DNA of 35,514 bases, taken from positions 1 through 35,514 of the forward strand of contig NZ_JAUNKC010000035.1 of the NCBI RefSeq assembly GCF_030532965.1, read 5' to 3'. This document shows, piece after piece, positions 27,340-35,514 of this stretch. The stretch is from Corynebacterium sp. GTDB taxonomy: Bacteria; Actinomycetota; Actinomycetes; Mycobacteriales; Mycobacteriaceae. The notes under the pieces are model-generated. The model did not search any database. It was not told the DNA's origin and saw only the letters and a program-made list of their open reading frames with translations. Each line of letters begins with the position of its first letter. Within the stretch, counting starts at the first letter, position 1. The position numbers were made by a program, and so were the translations under genes.

Positions 27340-28344
27340 ATGGTACGTGCGAAGGTAGGGGAAGGTAGGTCATTTATCCTCGCGCTATTGATGGGGATAC
27401 TAGCTTCTTTCGCCGTGTGGTCTTTGGCATGGACTATTCAAGCCCGCACAGAACTTACCTTTGGCATTACCGATAATTACTCCCAGATGCGTATCGCTGG
27501 GTCGCCACGGGCAGGCGAGAGCAAAGCGCAGGTGTTTGAGAAATTGGACGACGTGCTGAGCGCACACGGGGCGGCGCTTATTGTGGACGGTCAAGGAGAC
27601 GGATTCCCAGGAATTCAAGCGATCGACCCCAAAGGCGTTATACCGTGGTTACCCAGCGATTTAGCGTCAGGTGTGGAACAAGACGTGTCAAAGGTTGCGG
27701 TATTCAGCGATACCTACTGCGCACGCGCTTATGCTCACACACAGCACTGCGAACTTCTTCCACCCGACAGTCATATTGTCGGGGTTACTGAACCACCAAT
27801 AGGTGCTGGCTACTACCAGTATGTTGTAATTCCGCATGCTTCGACCGAACTGAGTGCAGCGCGATTAGTTGTTGCCTCAGCCACCCCTGCGGCTGTAGAA
27901 AGTGTCGCAACAGTACTGCAAGAATCAGGCTTTGATGTTTTTGTTGCGCCGCAGCCGCCATTGTTGCGGGAATTAGCCGAAAACCCACTGGTTGTCATTT
28001 CATGCGGCTTGTTTTCGCTTGGGATCGTTTTCGCAGCGCTGTATTGGCGGCTCCGGAACGCACGGTTACGCGCCATGTTCATGATCAGAATGGGGGTGGG
28101 AGCCACTCGGGGACGACTTATTAGGGATTTCACCCTTCACGTAAGCCCGTTTTTGCTGCTTGGAACCGCCTGCGGGACAGCACTATCCGTTCCCCTCGTG
28201 CGGTTAATCAGTGGGGTTGCCATACCTTACGGCATTATTCCATCACTAGTGCTGGGTGTGGTGCTTTCATTTCTATTGCTCGCGATTGTATATGCGGTAA
28301 TGGTGGCGCTTAGCCTTCGTATGCGGGGACAAGGCGGGATTTGA
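27340..28344 (+). CDS. FtsX/MacB-like half-permease 1 (bacteriocin immunity/export)
   Basis: A 334-residue membrane protein: one N-terminal membrane helix (about residues 11-32), an outer domain of about 170 residues with two Cys (YCARAYAHTQHCELL), then three helices (about 205-227, 264-290, 297-323). The loop FMIRMGVGATRGRLIRDF is the coupling-helix region typical of FtsX-type permeases. The 1+3 topology matches type VII ABC transporters such as MacB. Start at ATG 27340, with a GTG at 27334 overlapping the bacteriocin stop as alternative. It occupies the place of the large multi-pass immunity protein in lactococcin 972 clusters. Confidence 0.8.
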   Translation: MVRAKVGEGRSFILALLMGILASFAVWSLAWTIQARTELTFGITDNYSQMRIAGSPRAGESKAQVFEKLDDVLSAHGAALIVDGQGDGFPGIQAIDPKGVIPWLPSDLASGVEQDVSKVAVFSDTYCARAYAHTQHCELLPPDSHIVGVTEPPIGAGYYQYVVIPHASTELSAARLVVASATPAAVESVATVLQESGFDVFVAPQPPLLRELAENPLVVISCGLFSLGIVFAALYWRLRNARLRAMFMIRMGVGATRGRLIRDFTLHVSPFLLLGTACGTALSVPLVRLISGVAIPYGIIPSLVLGVVLSFLLLAIVYAVMVALSLRMRGQGGI

Positions 28345-28345
28345 G

Positions 28346-29422
28346 ATGCTATCTGATATCGCCGGAGGACTTAAGCTCGCTGTACGCAGATGGCGGTACA
28401 GCCTCAGTGTTGCTGTGATTTTTGGAATCGTCTCGGTCGTGATGTCGCTGATCCTTGGCGATGTCTTGACCGAAGCAGGCGCACTTCGCGGAGGGACGAA
28501 CCTCCGAAAAGCTCAAGCCGTGGTGTTTACTCCCGTTTACCCACCTCAGCGCGTTTCTGAGACGAACAATGAGACAGTGCATATGCTACAGGACCAGATC
28601 GATACCGGGGCTGCGTACTCCTCGGTTGTCAACAACCTCGCAGTCAATGAGCCTGACGCATTTGGCGGCACGAAAACCATTGCGGTGGTCGGGGAAGAAG
28701 CATGGCGAATGTTTCCGCACCTCGGCACAGGCTGCGAAGCGCCGTGCGTCTTACGCGGTGCATTGCTTCCTCACGACGAATCACCCGTTAATTTTAGGGG
28801 CATTACTTTTTCCTACCACGGCTTATTGGATCGGGGTGCCGTATGGTTCGATCCGAATGCTGCGGGAATGAATCTCGATTCCTACCAACTGCTAGTTCTC
28901 AAGCCGAGCCAGATTGAATTCCTTGACGAATACGAAAAAGAAGAACTAATCACCAAAACAGTTCTGCTGAACCCAGAAGACGAACTATTGGACCGCTATA
29001 TACATTCCGCCGCCGCAGGTTCGTTGTATTTAGTGCCCAGCGATTTAGCGAAAGAACAGCCGGAACGCTTTGCTAGTTTGATGACAAAAGCCGCGTTGTA
29101 CGTGCTGGCGCTTCTTGCCTTTAGCCTCTTAGCGGTGTTTGCATACAGCTCAGTAGTGAAAGAAATAATAAGGCAAGAATCCAAAGCATTCTTTATCAGG
29201 CGGTTATGCGGCGCACCAGCCGAACGCCTAGCAGTCCGGCTTCTAGTATTCTTGGCTGTTTCAACACTCCTTTTGCCGCTGGGAGCCTGCTACTTGCTGT
29301 GGCTTATGGGACCACCGGTTGATATTGGCGCGAAAGTCATGGCCGCAATCATTGCGCTGGTTTACGGTGCATTGTCGTTGAGCGCATTGCGGGCAACGAA
29401 GATAGAGAAAGGTGTGCCGTGA
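28346..29422 (+). CDS. FtsX/MacB-like half-permease 2 (bacteriocin immunity/export)
   Basis: A 358-residue protein with the same 1+3 topology as its neighbour: helix at about residues 17-38, an outer domain with a close Cys pair (GTGCEAPCVLRG), then helices at about 250-270, 295-320 and 327-348. The loop FFIRRLCGAPAERLAVRLL is the FtsX-type coupling region. It begins 1 base after half-permease 1 and overlaps the ATPase gene by 4 bases, so the three are a tight operon and probably one heteromeric complex. Confidence 0.8.
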   Translation: MLSDIAGGLKLAVRRWRYSLSVAVIFGIVSVVMSLILGDVLTEAGALRGGTNLRKAQAVVFTPVYPPQRVSETNNETVHMLQDQIDTGAAYSSVVNNLAVNEPDAFGGTKTIAVVGEEAWRMFPHLGTGCEAPCVLRGALLPHDESPVNFRGITFSYHGLLDRGAVWFDPNAAGMNLDSYQLLVLKPSQIEFLDEYEKEELITKTVLLNPEDELLDRYIHSAAAGSLYLVPSDLAKEQPERFASLMTKAALYVLALLAFSLLAVFAYSSVVKEIIRQESKAFFIRRLCGAPAERLAVRLLVFLAVSTLLLPLGACYLLWLMGPPVDIGAKVMAAIIALVYGALSLSALRATKIEKGVP

Positions 29423-30081
29423 ATTTCTTAGTCGAGATGAAAAACGTGAGCTACTCTTACCGCAACAAAAGCGAAGAGGTAGCGGCACTGCGCGATTTTT
29501 CGTTACAGCTAGCCCCCGGGGAGCTGGTTGCCTTGATGGGGCCGTCAGGTTCCGGTAAATCAACAGCACTTCTTATCGCTGGCCTCATGCGCCCCCATCA
29601 CACAGGCGAACTAATTGTAAACGGGCAACCCGTACCGAAATCCGAACGGGAAAAGGCCACGTTACGCAACATGTTCTTCGGCTTTGTGTTTCAGGAATAC
29701 GCCGTCATAGAGGACCTACCTGTTTGGGAGAACGCGGCACTGCCACTCGAATACTCCGATGCGTCGCTCTCTCGCCGTCAGCGTCGACACCGCGCCGCCG
29801 CCGAACTAGAAAAATACCACATCGAAGATTTGGCGGATCGGCAGGTGTCGCAACTTTCGGGCGGTCAGCGGCAACGCGTCGCCATTGCGCGGGCAACGAT
29901 CAATAATCCCCAGGTGATACTTGCCGACGAGCCAACCGCCGCCCTCGACGAGGAAGCATGTGACAACATCATGCGCATCTTTGGTAGTTTGCGCGAAGCC
30001 AACCGCGGCATCGTGATCGCCACCCACGACCCACGAGTGGCGAAACAATGCGACCGGGTCGTCTCGCTGCGGTCAGACTAA
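29419..30081 (+). CDS. ABC transporter ATP-binding protein (MacB/LolD type)
   Basis: A 220-residue ATPase. Walker A is GPSGSGKST (residues 41-49), the signature LSGGQRQRVAIARA (about 142-155), Walker B VILADEPTAALDEE, and the switch His in IATHD. The short, single-domain form is that of MacB/LolD ATPases partnering FtsX-like permeases. GTG start overlaps the permease stop. It likely powers immunity or export of the bacteriocin. Confidence 0.93.
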   Translation: MNFLVEMKNVSYSYRNKSEEVAALRDFSLQLAPGELVALMGPSGSGKSTALLIAGLMRPHHTGELIVNGQPVPKSEREKATLRNMFFGFVFQEYAVIEDLPVWENAALPLEYSDASLSRRQRRHRAAAELEKYHIEDLADRQVSQLSGGQRQRVAIARATINNPQVILADEPTAALDEEACDNIMRIFGSLREANRGIVIATHDPRVAKQCDRVVSLRSD

Positions 30082-30415
30082 AGCGGGGAACGCGCTAATC
30101 AGTGATGAGGAATTCATGCAAAAGGTCATGTCCAGACGAAAATATGAAATGACGTGTGATTTTCTCCAGTCTTGTGTTAAATCTTTTCAGCCACAATCTT
30201 CCTTCCGGAGGGTGTCTGCAACCAATATTGCAAGATAGGATTGCTGCGAGTCCTGGTTTCGTCGCTATTGCCTTTTAGTACCAAGATTTAACACATGCAT
30301 ACCGGTGGGGAAGGGCTATTCCGGACGGAATCCCATGAAATCAGCTCGAGAATGCATGTATTGGTAAGATTACTGAAATTATTAGCCAACGTTCAGGTAC
30401 TAACAAGGGGAACAA
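30082..30415. other. Intergenic region with a 13-bp inverted repeat
   Basis: 334 bases without a gene. TGTGTTAAATCTT (30173-30185) and its exact complement AAGATTTAACACA (30283-30295) flank 97 bases. No obvious T-tract terminator follows the ABC gene. The ribosome site for the next gene is AAGGGG at about 30405. Confidence 0.6.
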
Positions 30416-32857
30416 ATGAAAGGCGATGTCCGCAGTATCCTAGCCGCCTACGACGGAACCTACCGCGAGCTCAAAATACCCGTCTATCAACGAAACTATG
30501 ACTGGCAACTCAAGCAATGCTCGAGGCTATTCGACGATCTCGAGGAAATCCTCGCAAGCGGAGGCAAACGCCACTTTTTCGGCTCCATCGTTGGGAAAAT
30601 GGAAGGTTCATTCCTCTGGATTGTTATTGACGGACAACAACGCCTTACCACCATTTCACTTCTTATCCTCGCGCTTGTTCACGCATCCGAAGAACAAGAC
30701 ATCCGACTCAAAGATAAAGATCTACCCAAGAAAATATTTGCCCAATACTTACGGTGCGGAAGCGAAAGTGAAGAACTCAAGTTCAAGCTTAAGCCCATCA
30801 AAGATGACGCCAGTGCATACCGAGCGCTGTTCAGCAAAAACGTTGATGAATACTACGAGAGCTCAAACATCACCGTCAACTATCGTTACATGCGTGAACG
30901 ACTCAAGCAGACCGTCCACACCGCTGATGAAATCTGGGAAGCAATCGGCCACCTCGACGTCATGCTCCTCAATCTTGATGAACCCGACGATCCTCAGCGA
31001 ATCTTTGAAAGCCTCAACTCCACTGGTCTAGAACTGCGAGAATCCGACAAAATTAGAAATTTCATCCTAATGGGATTAAGTGACACCGAACAAACACGCC
31101 TCTACAATGAACGCTGGAATCCGCTAGAGAAAAACTCCAACTTCAAAACAGACTCATTCATCCGCTGGTACCTCACCACCAAAACATCCGCCACTCCCAA
31201 AGAGCAGGAACTTTACGACGCGTTCAAGGACTACGCTTCATCCAGTAAGCAGGAAAATCACCAGTCCATGGAACGGCTGCTCGACGATCTTTTCGAATAC
31301 TCAAAGCTCTTCCAAGGTCTCACAACTGCTCAAACCGGTATCGCCAAAGCAGACATTCTCCTCAGCCGCATTAATCCTATGATGGGACAAGTGGTCCTGC
31401 CATTCCTCATGCCAACTCTCCACGACACAAAATGTGGAATCATTACTGAAGCTGACTTCGTGCAAATCCTCACGATTCTCGAATCGTACCTATTCAGGCG
31501 CAATATCGTTGGAGCTCAATCAAATGCCCTGAATAAAATTTTCGCTACGGCTTATAAAGAAATACGGAAACTACATAAGTCTGGGACAAACTACTCCGAT
31601 ATTCTCGTCTACACCTTGAATAAACGTGAAGGAAGCGGTCGCTACCCAACCGACCGCGAATTTGAAGAAGAGTTTAAAACCCGCAACATGTACAAAATTC
31701 GAAGTGAATTACGTAGCTACATGTTCGACCTTCTGGAAAACAGAGATTCTAAAGACATTCGAGACATTGCGGGAGCCCTTAATAACAAGCAACTCTCTGT
31801 CGAGCACATCATGCCCCAAAAACTCACACCTGAGTGGAGTGAAATGCTGGGTGATGGCGCGGAAGAAATTCACGCAACCTGGGTTCACCGAATCGGTAAT
31901 CTCACCGTCACTGGTTACAATTCTTCCTATTCCAATTCGTCTTTCACCAACAAAAAAGCAATGGAAAACGGGTTAGAAAGTTCGCCTTACAGGATCAACG
32001 AATATGTCAAAAGCGAGAACACATGGGGGCTGCATCAACTCGAAACGAGAACCAATGAGCTTGCGAAATTAGCCCTCACATGTTGGCCGTCATTCAGCAC
32101 GGAGTTTGCGCCACCAGAAACCTACATGGATCACGTACCCATGGGGACTCATGAGGATGGTGCCGAATTCCATGGGCGAAAACTTACCTCTGTGGAATAT
32201 AAGACAAAACAATTTTTCGTCAACACTTGGAGCGCAATGCTGCCAATGGTCATGCAATGGATTGCTTCCGAACGACGCACGGAAATACTTCAGTTCGCCC
32301 GAACCAGTGTGTGGATTTCAACAAAAAGCGAAAGTGTTCGAGGCTGGAAGAAAGTCGATGAAGGGCTTTGGGTTAACGTTGCCTGTGACACCGAGCAAAA
32401 AATAGCGTGGTTGCGTGCACTTTTCAAATACCTCAACCTTGATCCTGACGATCTTGTCTTTGCGTTGCGTCCAATCAATGCGCACAAGGGGGTAGCTGAG
32501 GACTATGCGGAATCTGAAGATTGGCAGTCTCCCTATGCCGAATTAACCAAATACGTCGACGTGCTCAAAGAACTTCAAGAAATACAAAACGAAAACGACG
32601 GTTTCAACCAGCTGTACAAAGATTTCACAGACACGTTCCTTGCCTTTGATTTTGATCTGGCAACCACCGAATATGCTAACAGCACCTTTGACATACTTGC
32701 TCACGTAAGCGACATGGATGAAGTTAGCGATACACATGCTTTAGCGGTCATTGCCATGATCGTGAAAATGAGCGAAATGATGGGCCAATCATTTTTCAAT
32801 CAGCAAGTTATACAAGGTGAACTGCTGAAATGGATCATGGTTTTACAGCGGTTTTAA
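30416..32857 (+). CDS. GmrSD-like DUF262/DUF1524 restriction protein
   Basis: An 813-residue protein. The N-terminal DUF262 (ParB-like) domain shows IPVYQRNYDW (about residues 22-31) and IDGQQRLTTISLL (about 72-84). The central DUF1524 HNH nuclease shows VEHIMPQ near residue 463 and GNLTVTGYNSSYSN near 494. This single-chain arrangement is that of GmrSD-type modification-dependent (type IV) restriction enzymes; the target base modification is unknown. The remaining 300 residues (about 560-813) form a C-terminal region I cannot name, perhaps a reader or an N-terminus-like binding domain. Codon use is A/T-richer than the core, in line with horizontal transfer. Confidence 0.88.
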   Translation: MKGDVRSILAAYDGTYRELKIPVYQRNYDWQLKQCSRLFDDLEEILASGGKRHFFGSIVGKMEGSFLWIVIDGQQRLTTISLLILALVHASEEQDIRLKDKDLPKKIFAQYLRCGSESEELKFKLKPIKDDASAYRALFSKNVDEYYESSNITVNYRYMRERLKQTVHTADEIWEAIGHLDVMLLNLDEPDDPQRIFESLNSTGLELRESDKIRNFILMGLSDTEQTRLYNERWNPLEKNSNFKTDSFIRWYLTTKTSATPKEQELYDAFKDYASSSKQENHQSMERLLDDLFEYSKLFQGLTTAQTGIAKADILLSRINPMMGQVVLPFLMPTLHDTKCGIITEADFVQILTILESYLFRRNIVGAQSNALNKIFATAYKEIRKLHKSGTNYSDILVYTLNKREGSGRYPTDREFEEEFKTRNMYKIRSELRSYMFDLLENRDSKDIRDIAGALNNKQLSVEHIMPQKLTPEWSEMLGDGAEEIHATWVHRIGNLTVTGYNSSYSNSSFTNKKAMENGLESSPYRINEYVKSENTWGLHQLETRTNELAKLALTCWPSFSTEFAPPETYMDHVPMGTHEDGAEFHGRKLTSVEYKTKQFFVNTWSAMLPMVMQWIASERRTEILQFARTSVWISTKSESVRGWKKVDEGLWVNVACDTEQKIAWLRALFKYLNLDPDDLVFALRPINAHKGVAEDYAESEDWQSPYAELTKYVDVLKELQEIQNENDGFNQLYKDFTDTFLAFDFDLATTEYANSTFDILAHVSDMDEVSDTHALAVIAMIVKMSEMMGQSFFNQQVIQGELLKWIMVLQRF

Positions 32858-32917
32858 ATTAGTTCCTCTGATTTCTATTTGGAATACAGTGACCGTCCAC
32901 AGTAGGGAGAAAGCAAC

Positions 32918-33046
32918 GTGGAAACGGAAGATGCTCATCCCTGGGCGCCGACGGATGTAACTGACGATAGCGGTACATGGGATGCCGAAGTCCAAGGTTC
33001 TCAAGATGGGCTTATGCTTGTGGCGTTGTGTCGTGTGGGTTGCTGA
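32918..33046 (+). CDS. Possible small protein or remnant
   Basis: A 42-residue frame (METEDAHPWAPTDVTDDSGT start) with a good AGGGAG ribosome site and GTG start, 60 bases after the restriction gene. It is acidic and ends in a short hydrophobic Cys-containing tail. It may be the head of a gene whose rest was lost during island decay. Confidence 0.3.
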   Translation: METEDAHPWAPTDVTDDSGTWDAEVQGSQDGLMLVALCRVGC

Positions 33047-33390
33047 GGCTTTACCATGTCGACAAGCCGCAGCAACACATTCGAATGATCAAAATCAGGC
33101 ACCGTGTGCGGTTGTAAACCGTCGTGGCATCAAAACTTAAACCAGTGCAAATTTCCTATTCCACGCTGGGTAGAGTCAGATTGACCATGCATACACCGCG
33201 TACCTGACGTCGTAAAGCTTAAATGTAGCAAGGGCAATGCCTTTGTTGGTGCCGATGGTCGCAGTAGTTTTCACGAAATCTCCTCGTCAGTGGGGCAGAA
33301 GCCATCACAACAAAAGGGCCTGGATTTTGATGGCGAAGTCTATTTTGCGGCTGCTCCAAGATCAACGCTCATCAATGAGCACCCCTAGAC
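33047..33390. other. Gene-poor stretch before hicA
   Basis: About 340 bases. On the minus strand a GTG at 33274 preceded by GAGGAG opens a 32-residue frame (MKTTATIGTNKGIALATFKL start) that ends at 33176; it is too short to claim as a gene. I see nothing else supportable. Confidence 0.4.
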
Positions 33391-33416
33391 AAATGGTACT
33401 GTATATAGTACCATTT
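33391..33416. promoter_or_regulatory. Perfect palindrome overlapping the hicAB promoter
   Basis: AAATGGTACT, 6 bases, then AGTACCATTT, two perfect 10-bp arms. The centre holds TATAGT (33403-33408), a -10-like hexamer 12 bases before the hicA ATG, with no ribosome site between, which predicts a leaderless transcript. Autorepression by the HicB or HicAB complex is the expected role. Confidence 0.75.
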
Positions 33417-33420
33417 TCTC

Positions 33421-33717
33421 ATGGAGGAAGTTTCAGTACCTGCAGGGATAGAAAAAATTATTGAAAGAATGCGAGTTTCCAATAAAAATGTGCGCTTTGA
33501 AGAACTGAAAAAGGTGTGTGACTTTTTCTTTGAAAAACGCCCCTCTCGTGGAGGGGGCAGTCATGAAACATACCGCACTCCTTGGCCGGGAAACCCCCGT
33601 GTCAATATTCAAAACAAAGGTGGAAAAGCCAAACCCTATCAAGTAAAACAGGTGCTTGAAGCGATCGATATGTTTAACAATTTAGGCTTATCCCCGCGGA
33701 ATAGCCACGGCCATTAG
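33421..33717 (+). CDS. hicA: HicA-type mRNA interferase toxin
   Basis: A 98-residue toxin. The HicA mark is the GGGSHETY segment (about residues 45-52), whose His is catalytic in the family, then VNIQNKGGKAKPYQVKQVLEAI. The preceding EELKKVCDFFF is a typical helix. HicA cleaves mRNA; HicB (10 bases downstream) neutralises it. Toxin-first order and the upstream palindrome fit a HicAB module. The ATG is probably the transcript's 5' end or nearly so. Confidence 0.87.
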   Translation: MEEVSVPAGIEKIIERMRVSNKNVRFEELKKVCDFFFEKRPSRGGGSHETYRTPWPGNPRVNIQNKGGKAKPYQVKQVLEAIDMFNNLGLSPRNSHGH

Positions 33718-33727
33718 TAGGGAGCAG

Positions 33728-34087
33728 ATGAAAGGAACTACCGTGAACGTGCATGATGCAATGATTAACCAATACACATATCAGACTTTTTGGTCAAAGG
33801 AAGACGATTCTTTTGTGGCCACGGTCTTTGAATTTCCTGGATTGTCGTGGCTTGAGGAAACCCCAGAAACCGCTGTTCAAGGCCTCCGCAGTCTCGTTGA
33901 AGAAGTGATGGAAGATATGCTTGCCAGCGGTGAACAGGTGCCAGAGCCTGTGGGTGAACGTGAATTTTCGGGCAAATTTAATGTGCGCATTGGAAAGTCA
34001 TTACACCGAAAACTGGCAATAAAGGCACACCATGAAGGATTGTCATTGAACCAATTTGTCCTTCAAACTTTGGCTGCAGCGGTGTGA
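33728..34087 (+). CDS. hicB: HicB-type antitoxin
   Basis: A 119-residue antitoxin. The N-terminal pseudo-RNase fold shows SFVATVFEFPGLSWLEETPE, followed by ETAVQGLRSLVEEVMED, and the C-terminal ribbon-helix-helix FNVRIGKSLHRKLAIKAHHE then LSLNQFVLQTL, which should bind the upstream palindrome. AGTAGGGAGCAG precedes the ATG as ribosome site. It closes the two-gene module. Confidence 0.88.
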   Translation: MKGTTVNVHDAMINQYTYQTFWSKEDDSFVATVFEFPGLSWLEETPETAVQGLRSLVEEVMEDMLASGEQVPEPVGEREFSGKFNVRIGKSLHRKLAIKAHHEGLSLNQFVLQTLAAAV

Positions 34088-34226
34088 GATTAGTTAAGGT
34101 ATAGCGGTCTCATTTCAAAAGCTTAGATTTTGTGGGTGAATGTTGTTTGGTGGATGAAGTTTTCGAAGGCGTGGAGTGAACTGCCCCAGGTTTTGTTCCG
34201 TTTGAGTAGATGGGAAAATCTGGAAT

Positions 34227-34523
34227 ATGCCAAAGAAATTTGATCAAGATGCTAAAGATCGTGTGGTCCGTCTTGTTGAGGACCGGATCCTGGCTGAAGG
34301 GCTGTCTATGCAGGCAGCGTGTCAGCTTGTGGCACCGAGGCTTGGTGTGTCGTGGCATACGGCTCGTCAGTGGGTTCAGCAAGCCAGGCGTGACGGCGCG
34401 GAAATCATCCAACGTGATGAGGCTGATGTGATCGCCGAAAATGCGTGGCTGCGGCGTGAAAATCAGGAGTTACGGGATGTTAATGAGCAGTTCAAAGGCC
34501 GCATCGGCTTTTTTCGCATCTAG
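34227..34523 (+). pseudogene. IS3-family transposase OrfA, frameshifted near its end
   Basis: A 98-residue frame with the HTH start MPKKFDQDAKDRVVRLVED and WHTARQWVQQARRDG, then the leucine-zipper part ENAWLRRENQELRD. In relatives the end reads LKAASAFFA; here a single extra base at about 34497 changes it to FKGRIGFFRI and a stop, while the expected ASAFFASRLDPKRK is kept in the next frame. The shift is +1, not the -1 used by IS3 elements, so it is a lesion. Confidence 0.75.
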
Positions 34524-34545
34524 ACTCGACCCGAAACGAAAGGAA

Positions 34546-35514
34546 ATGATCAGGTTTATCGACCACTACCGTGATCGTTTCTGAAGTCGAGTTCATCTGC
34601 CAGACGTTGAATAGTCACCGTGTCGGTGGGTTTATTACCTCTCGTGGTTACCGCCAGTCAAAGGCCTTAGGGAATAAGTGCTCGCGTACATTCGTGACAG
34701 AAACATTGATAGAGCTGATCCGACGTATCCATAAGGAAAATTACTGAAGTCTACGGTGTCCGCAAAATGCGGCATGCTGTTCCGGACGAGCTTTGCGTCG
34801 TGCTGGGGTGACTATGGGCCGTGAACAAACAGCACGTGTGATGCGTTTGGCGGGTGTGTGCGGTAAAAGCAAAGGTAAAACCCCGATCACCACCCGTAAA
34901 GGCACGCAAACAGACACCCGACCAGACTTGGTTAACCGTGACTTTACAGCCAGTCGTCCCAACCATTTGTGGGTTGCTGACATTACCTATGTACGGACCA
35001 GTAAGGGGTTTGTGTACGCAGCTTTTGTCACCGATGTATTCTCCCGTAAGATTGTCGGCTGGGCGCTATCAGATTCACTACGAACTCATGCATTGCCCCT
35101 TCAAGCTCTTAGTCAGGCGATCGCTTCAGCTAAAGAAACTACTGGGCTGATTCACCATGCTGACCACGGCGCACAGTACGTAAGCATTGTGTACAATGAA
35201 CGGCTTAAAGAGTGCGGAATTGCTGCATCAACCGGCACGGTAGGGGATTCTTACGATAATGCTCTAGCGGAAAACATCAACGGCTCCTACAAAAATGAGC
35301 TCATCAATTCCCATAAATGGGCCGATGCTGTAGAAGTCGAAATCGCCACGTTCCAATGGGTCACCTGGTGGAATGAAACCAGACTCCACGAAAACCTAGG
35401 CTACCGCACACCAGCCGAAGTTGAAACAGAGTTTTGGACAACCAACCACCAACAAGACATAATGAGGTTTTCTCACCAGAGCTTCTTGTGGTTGAGGCGT
35501 AGGACAACAAGTGC
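34546..35514 (+). pseudogene. IS3-family transposase OrfB (DDE), several frameshifts
   Basis: The protein is spread over three frames: MIRFIDHYRDRF (34546) then stop, VEFICQTLNSHRVGG (34586), VYGVRKM (34749), and finally a long frame from about 34808 to the window edge. The last includes WVADITYV, the DHGAQYV segment near 35160 and AENINGSYKNELI near 35267, giving the DDE residues. At least three indels make it inactive. Confidence 0.85.

Larger units (their letters stand above)
34177..35514 (+). mobile_element. Degenerate IS3-family element, right end outside window
   Basis: The left end is probably at the TGAACTGCCCCAGG around 34177-34190, resembling IS3-family termini. The element holds orfA and a frameshifted orfB with all DDE segments visible. 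The reading frame runs off the window at 35514, so the right end is not seen. Confidence 0.8.

Noticed and set aside
33237..33464. Plus-strand 75-residue frame overlapping the hicA start
   Set aside because: It runs through the palindrome and promoter of hicA, lacks a ribosome site and has no recognisable features.
34480..34523. Programmed frameshift between IS3 orfA and orfB
   Set aside because: The frame change is +1 and is followed by further indels, so decay explains it better than the -1 slip used by IS3 elements.

Overview
The window looks like a chromosomal segment of a Corynebacterium-type actinobacterium of moderate G+C. The strongest evidence is gene order. A tsaE-tsaB-rimI-tsaD block is followed by groES-groEL (His-rich GroEL tail), a SigD-type sigma factor with its RsdA-type anti-sigma factor, a DUF5319 gene, guaB and guaB3, as in mycobacteria and corynebacteria. 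This housekeeping core (about 5.7-24.6 kb) lies between two accessory regions.

Left accessory region (1-5.7 kb): the window opens inside the C-terminus of an RHS-type polymorphic toxin. Three tightly packed genes follow. The first and third are paralogues with near-identical ends and a divergent middle, and an unrelated gene lies between them. They are best read as an immunity array. Next come two small acidic orphan genes (one DUF1877-like) and a three-gene set (4.17-5.74 kb) that looks like WXG/EspC-type substrates of a type VII secretion system.

Core (5.7-24.6 kb): an alpha/beta-hydrolase-fold protein with Gly at the usual Ser nucleophile position; an NAD-salvage module (NrtR-type regulator, a 23-bp palindrome, pnuC and a bifunctional nadR); alanine racemase; the t6A-tRNA genes tsaE, tsaB and tsaD with rimI; groES-groEL behind a CIRCE operator; sigD-rsdA; DUF5319; guaB; an 89-bp direct repeat pair; guaB3; two tandem EamA transporters; and a divergent LysR regulator. 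The whiB-type gene that I recall between groEL and sigD in relatives is missing; two small palindromes lie there instead.

Right accessory region (24.7-35.5 kb), a competition and defence island: an AAA+ ATPase with a winged-helix-like C-terminus and direct repeats over its promoter; decayed coding remnants; a lactococcin-972-type bacteriocin operon whose membrane partner is two separate FtsX/MacB-like half-permeases plus an ATPase; a GmrSD-like DUF262/DUF1524 restriction protein; a HicA-HicB toxin-antitoxin pair under a perfect palindrome and probably leaderless; and a frameshifted IS3-family element running off the window.

The most interesting systems are the split-permease bacteriocin operon (26.97-30.08 kb) and the RHS immunity array (0-3 kb). 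No tRNA, rRNA or CRISPR array was seen.
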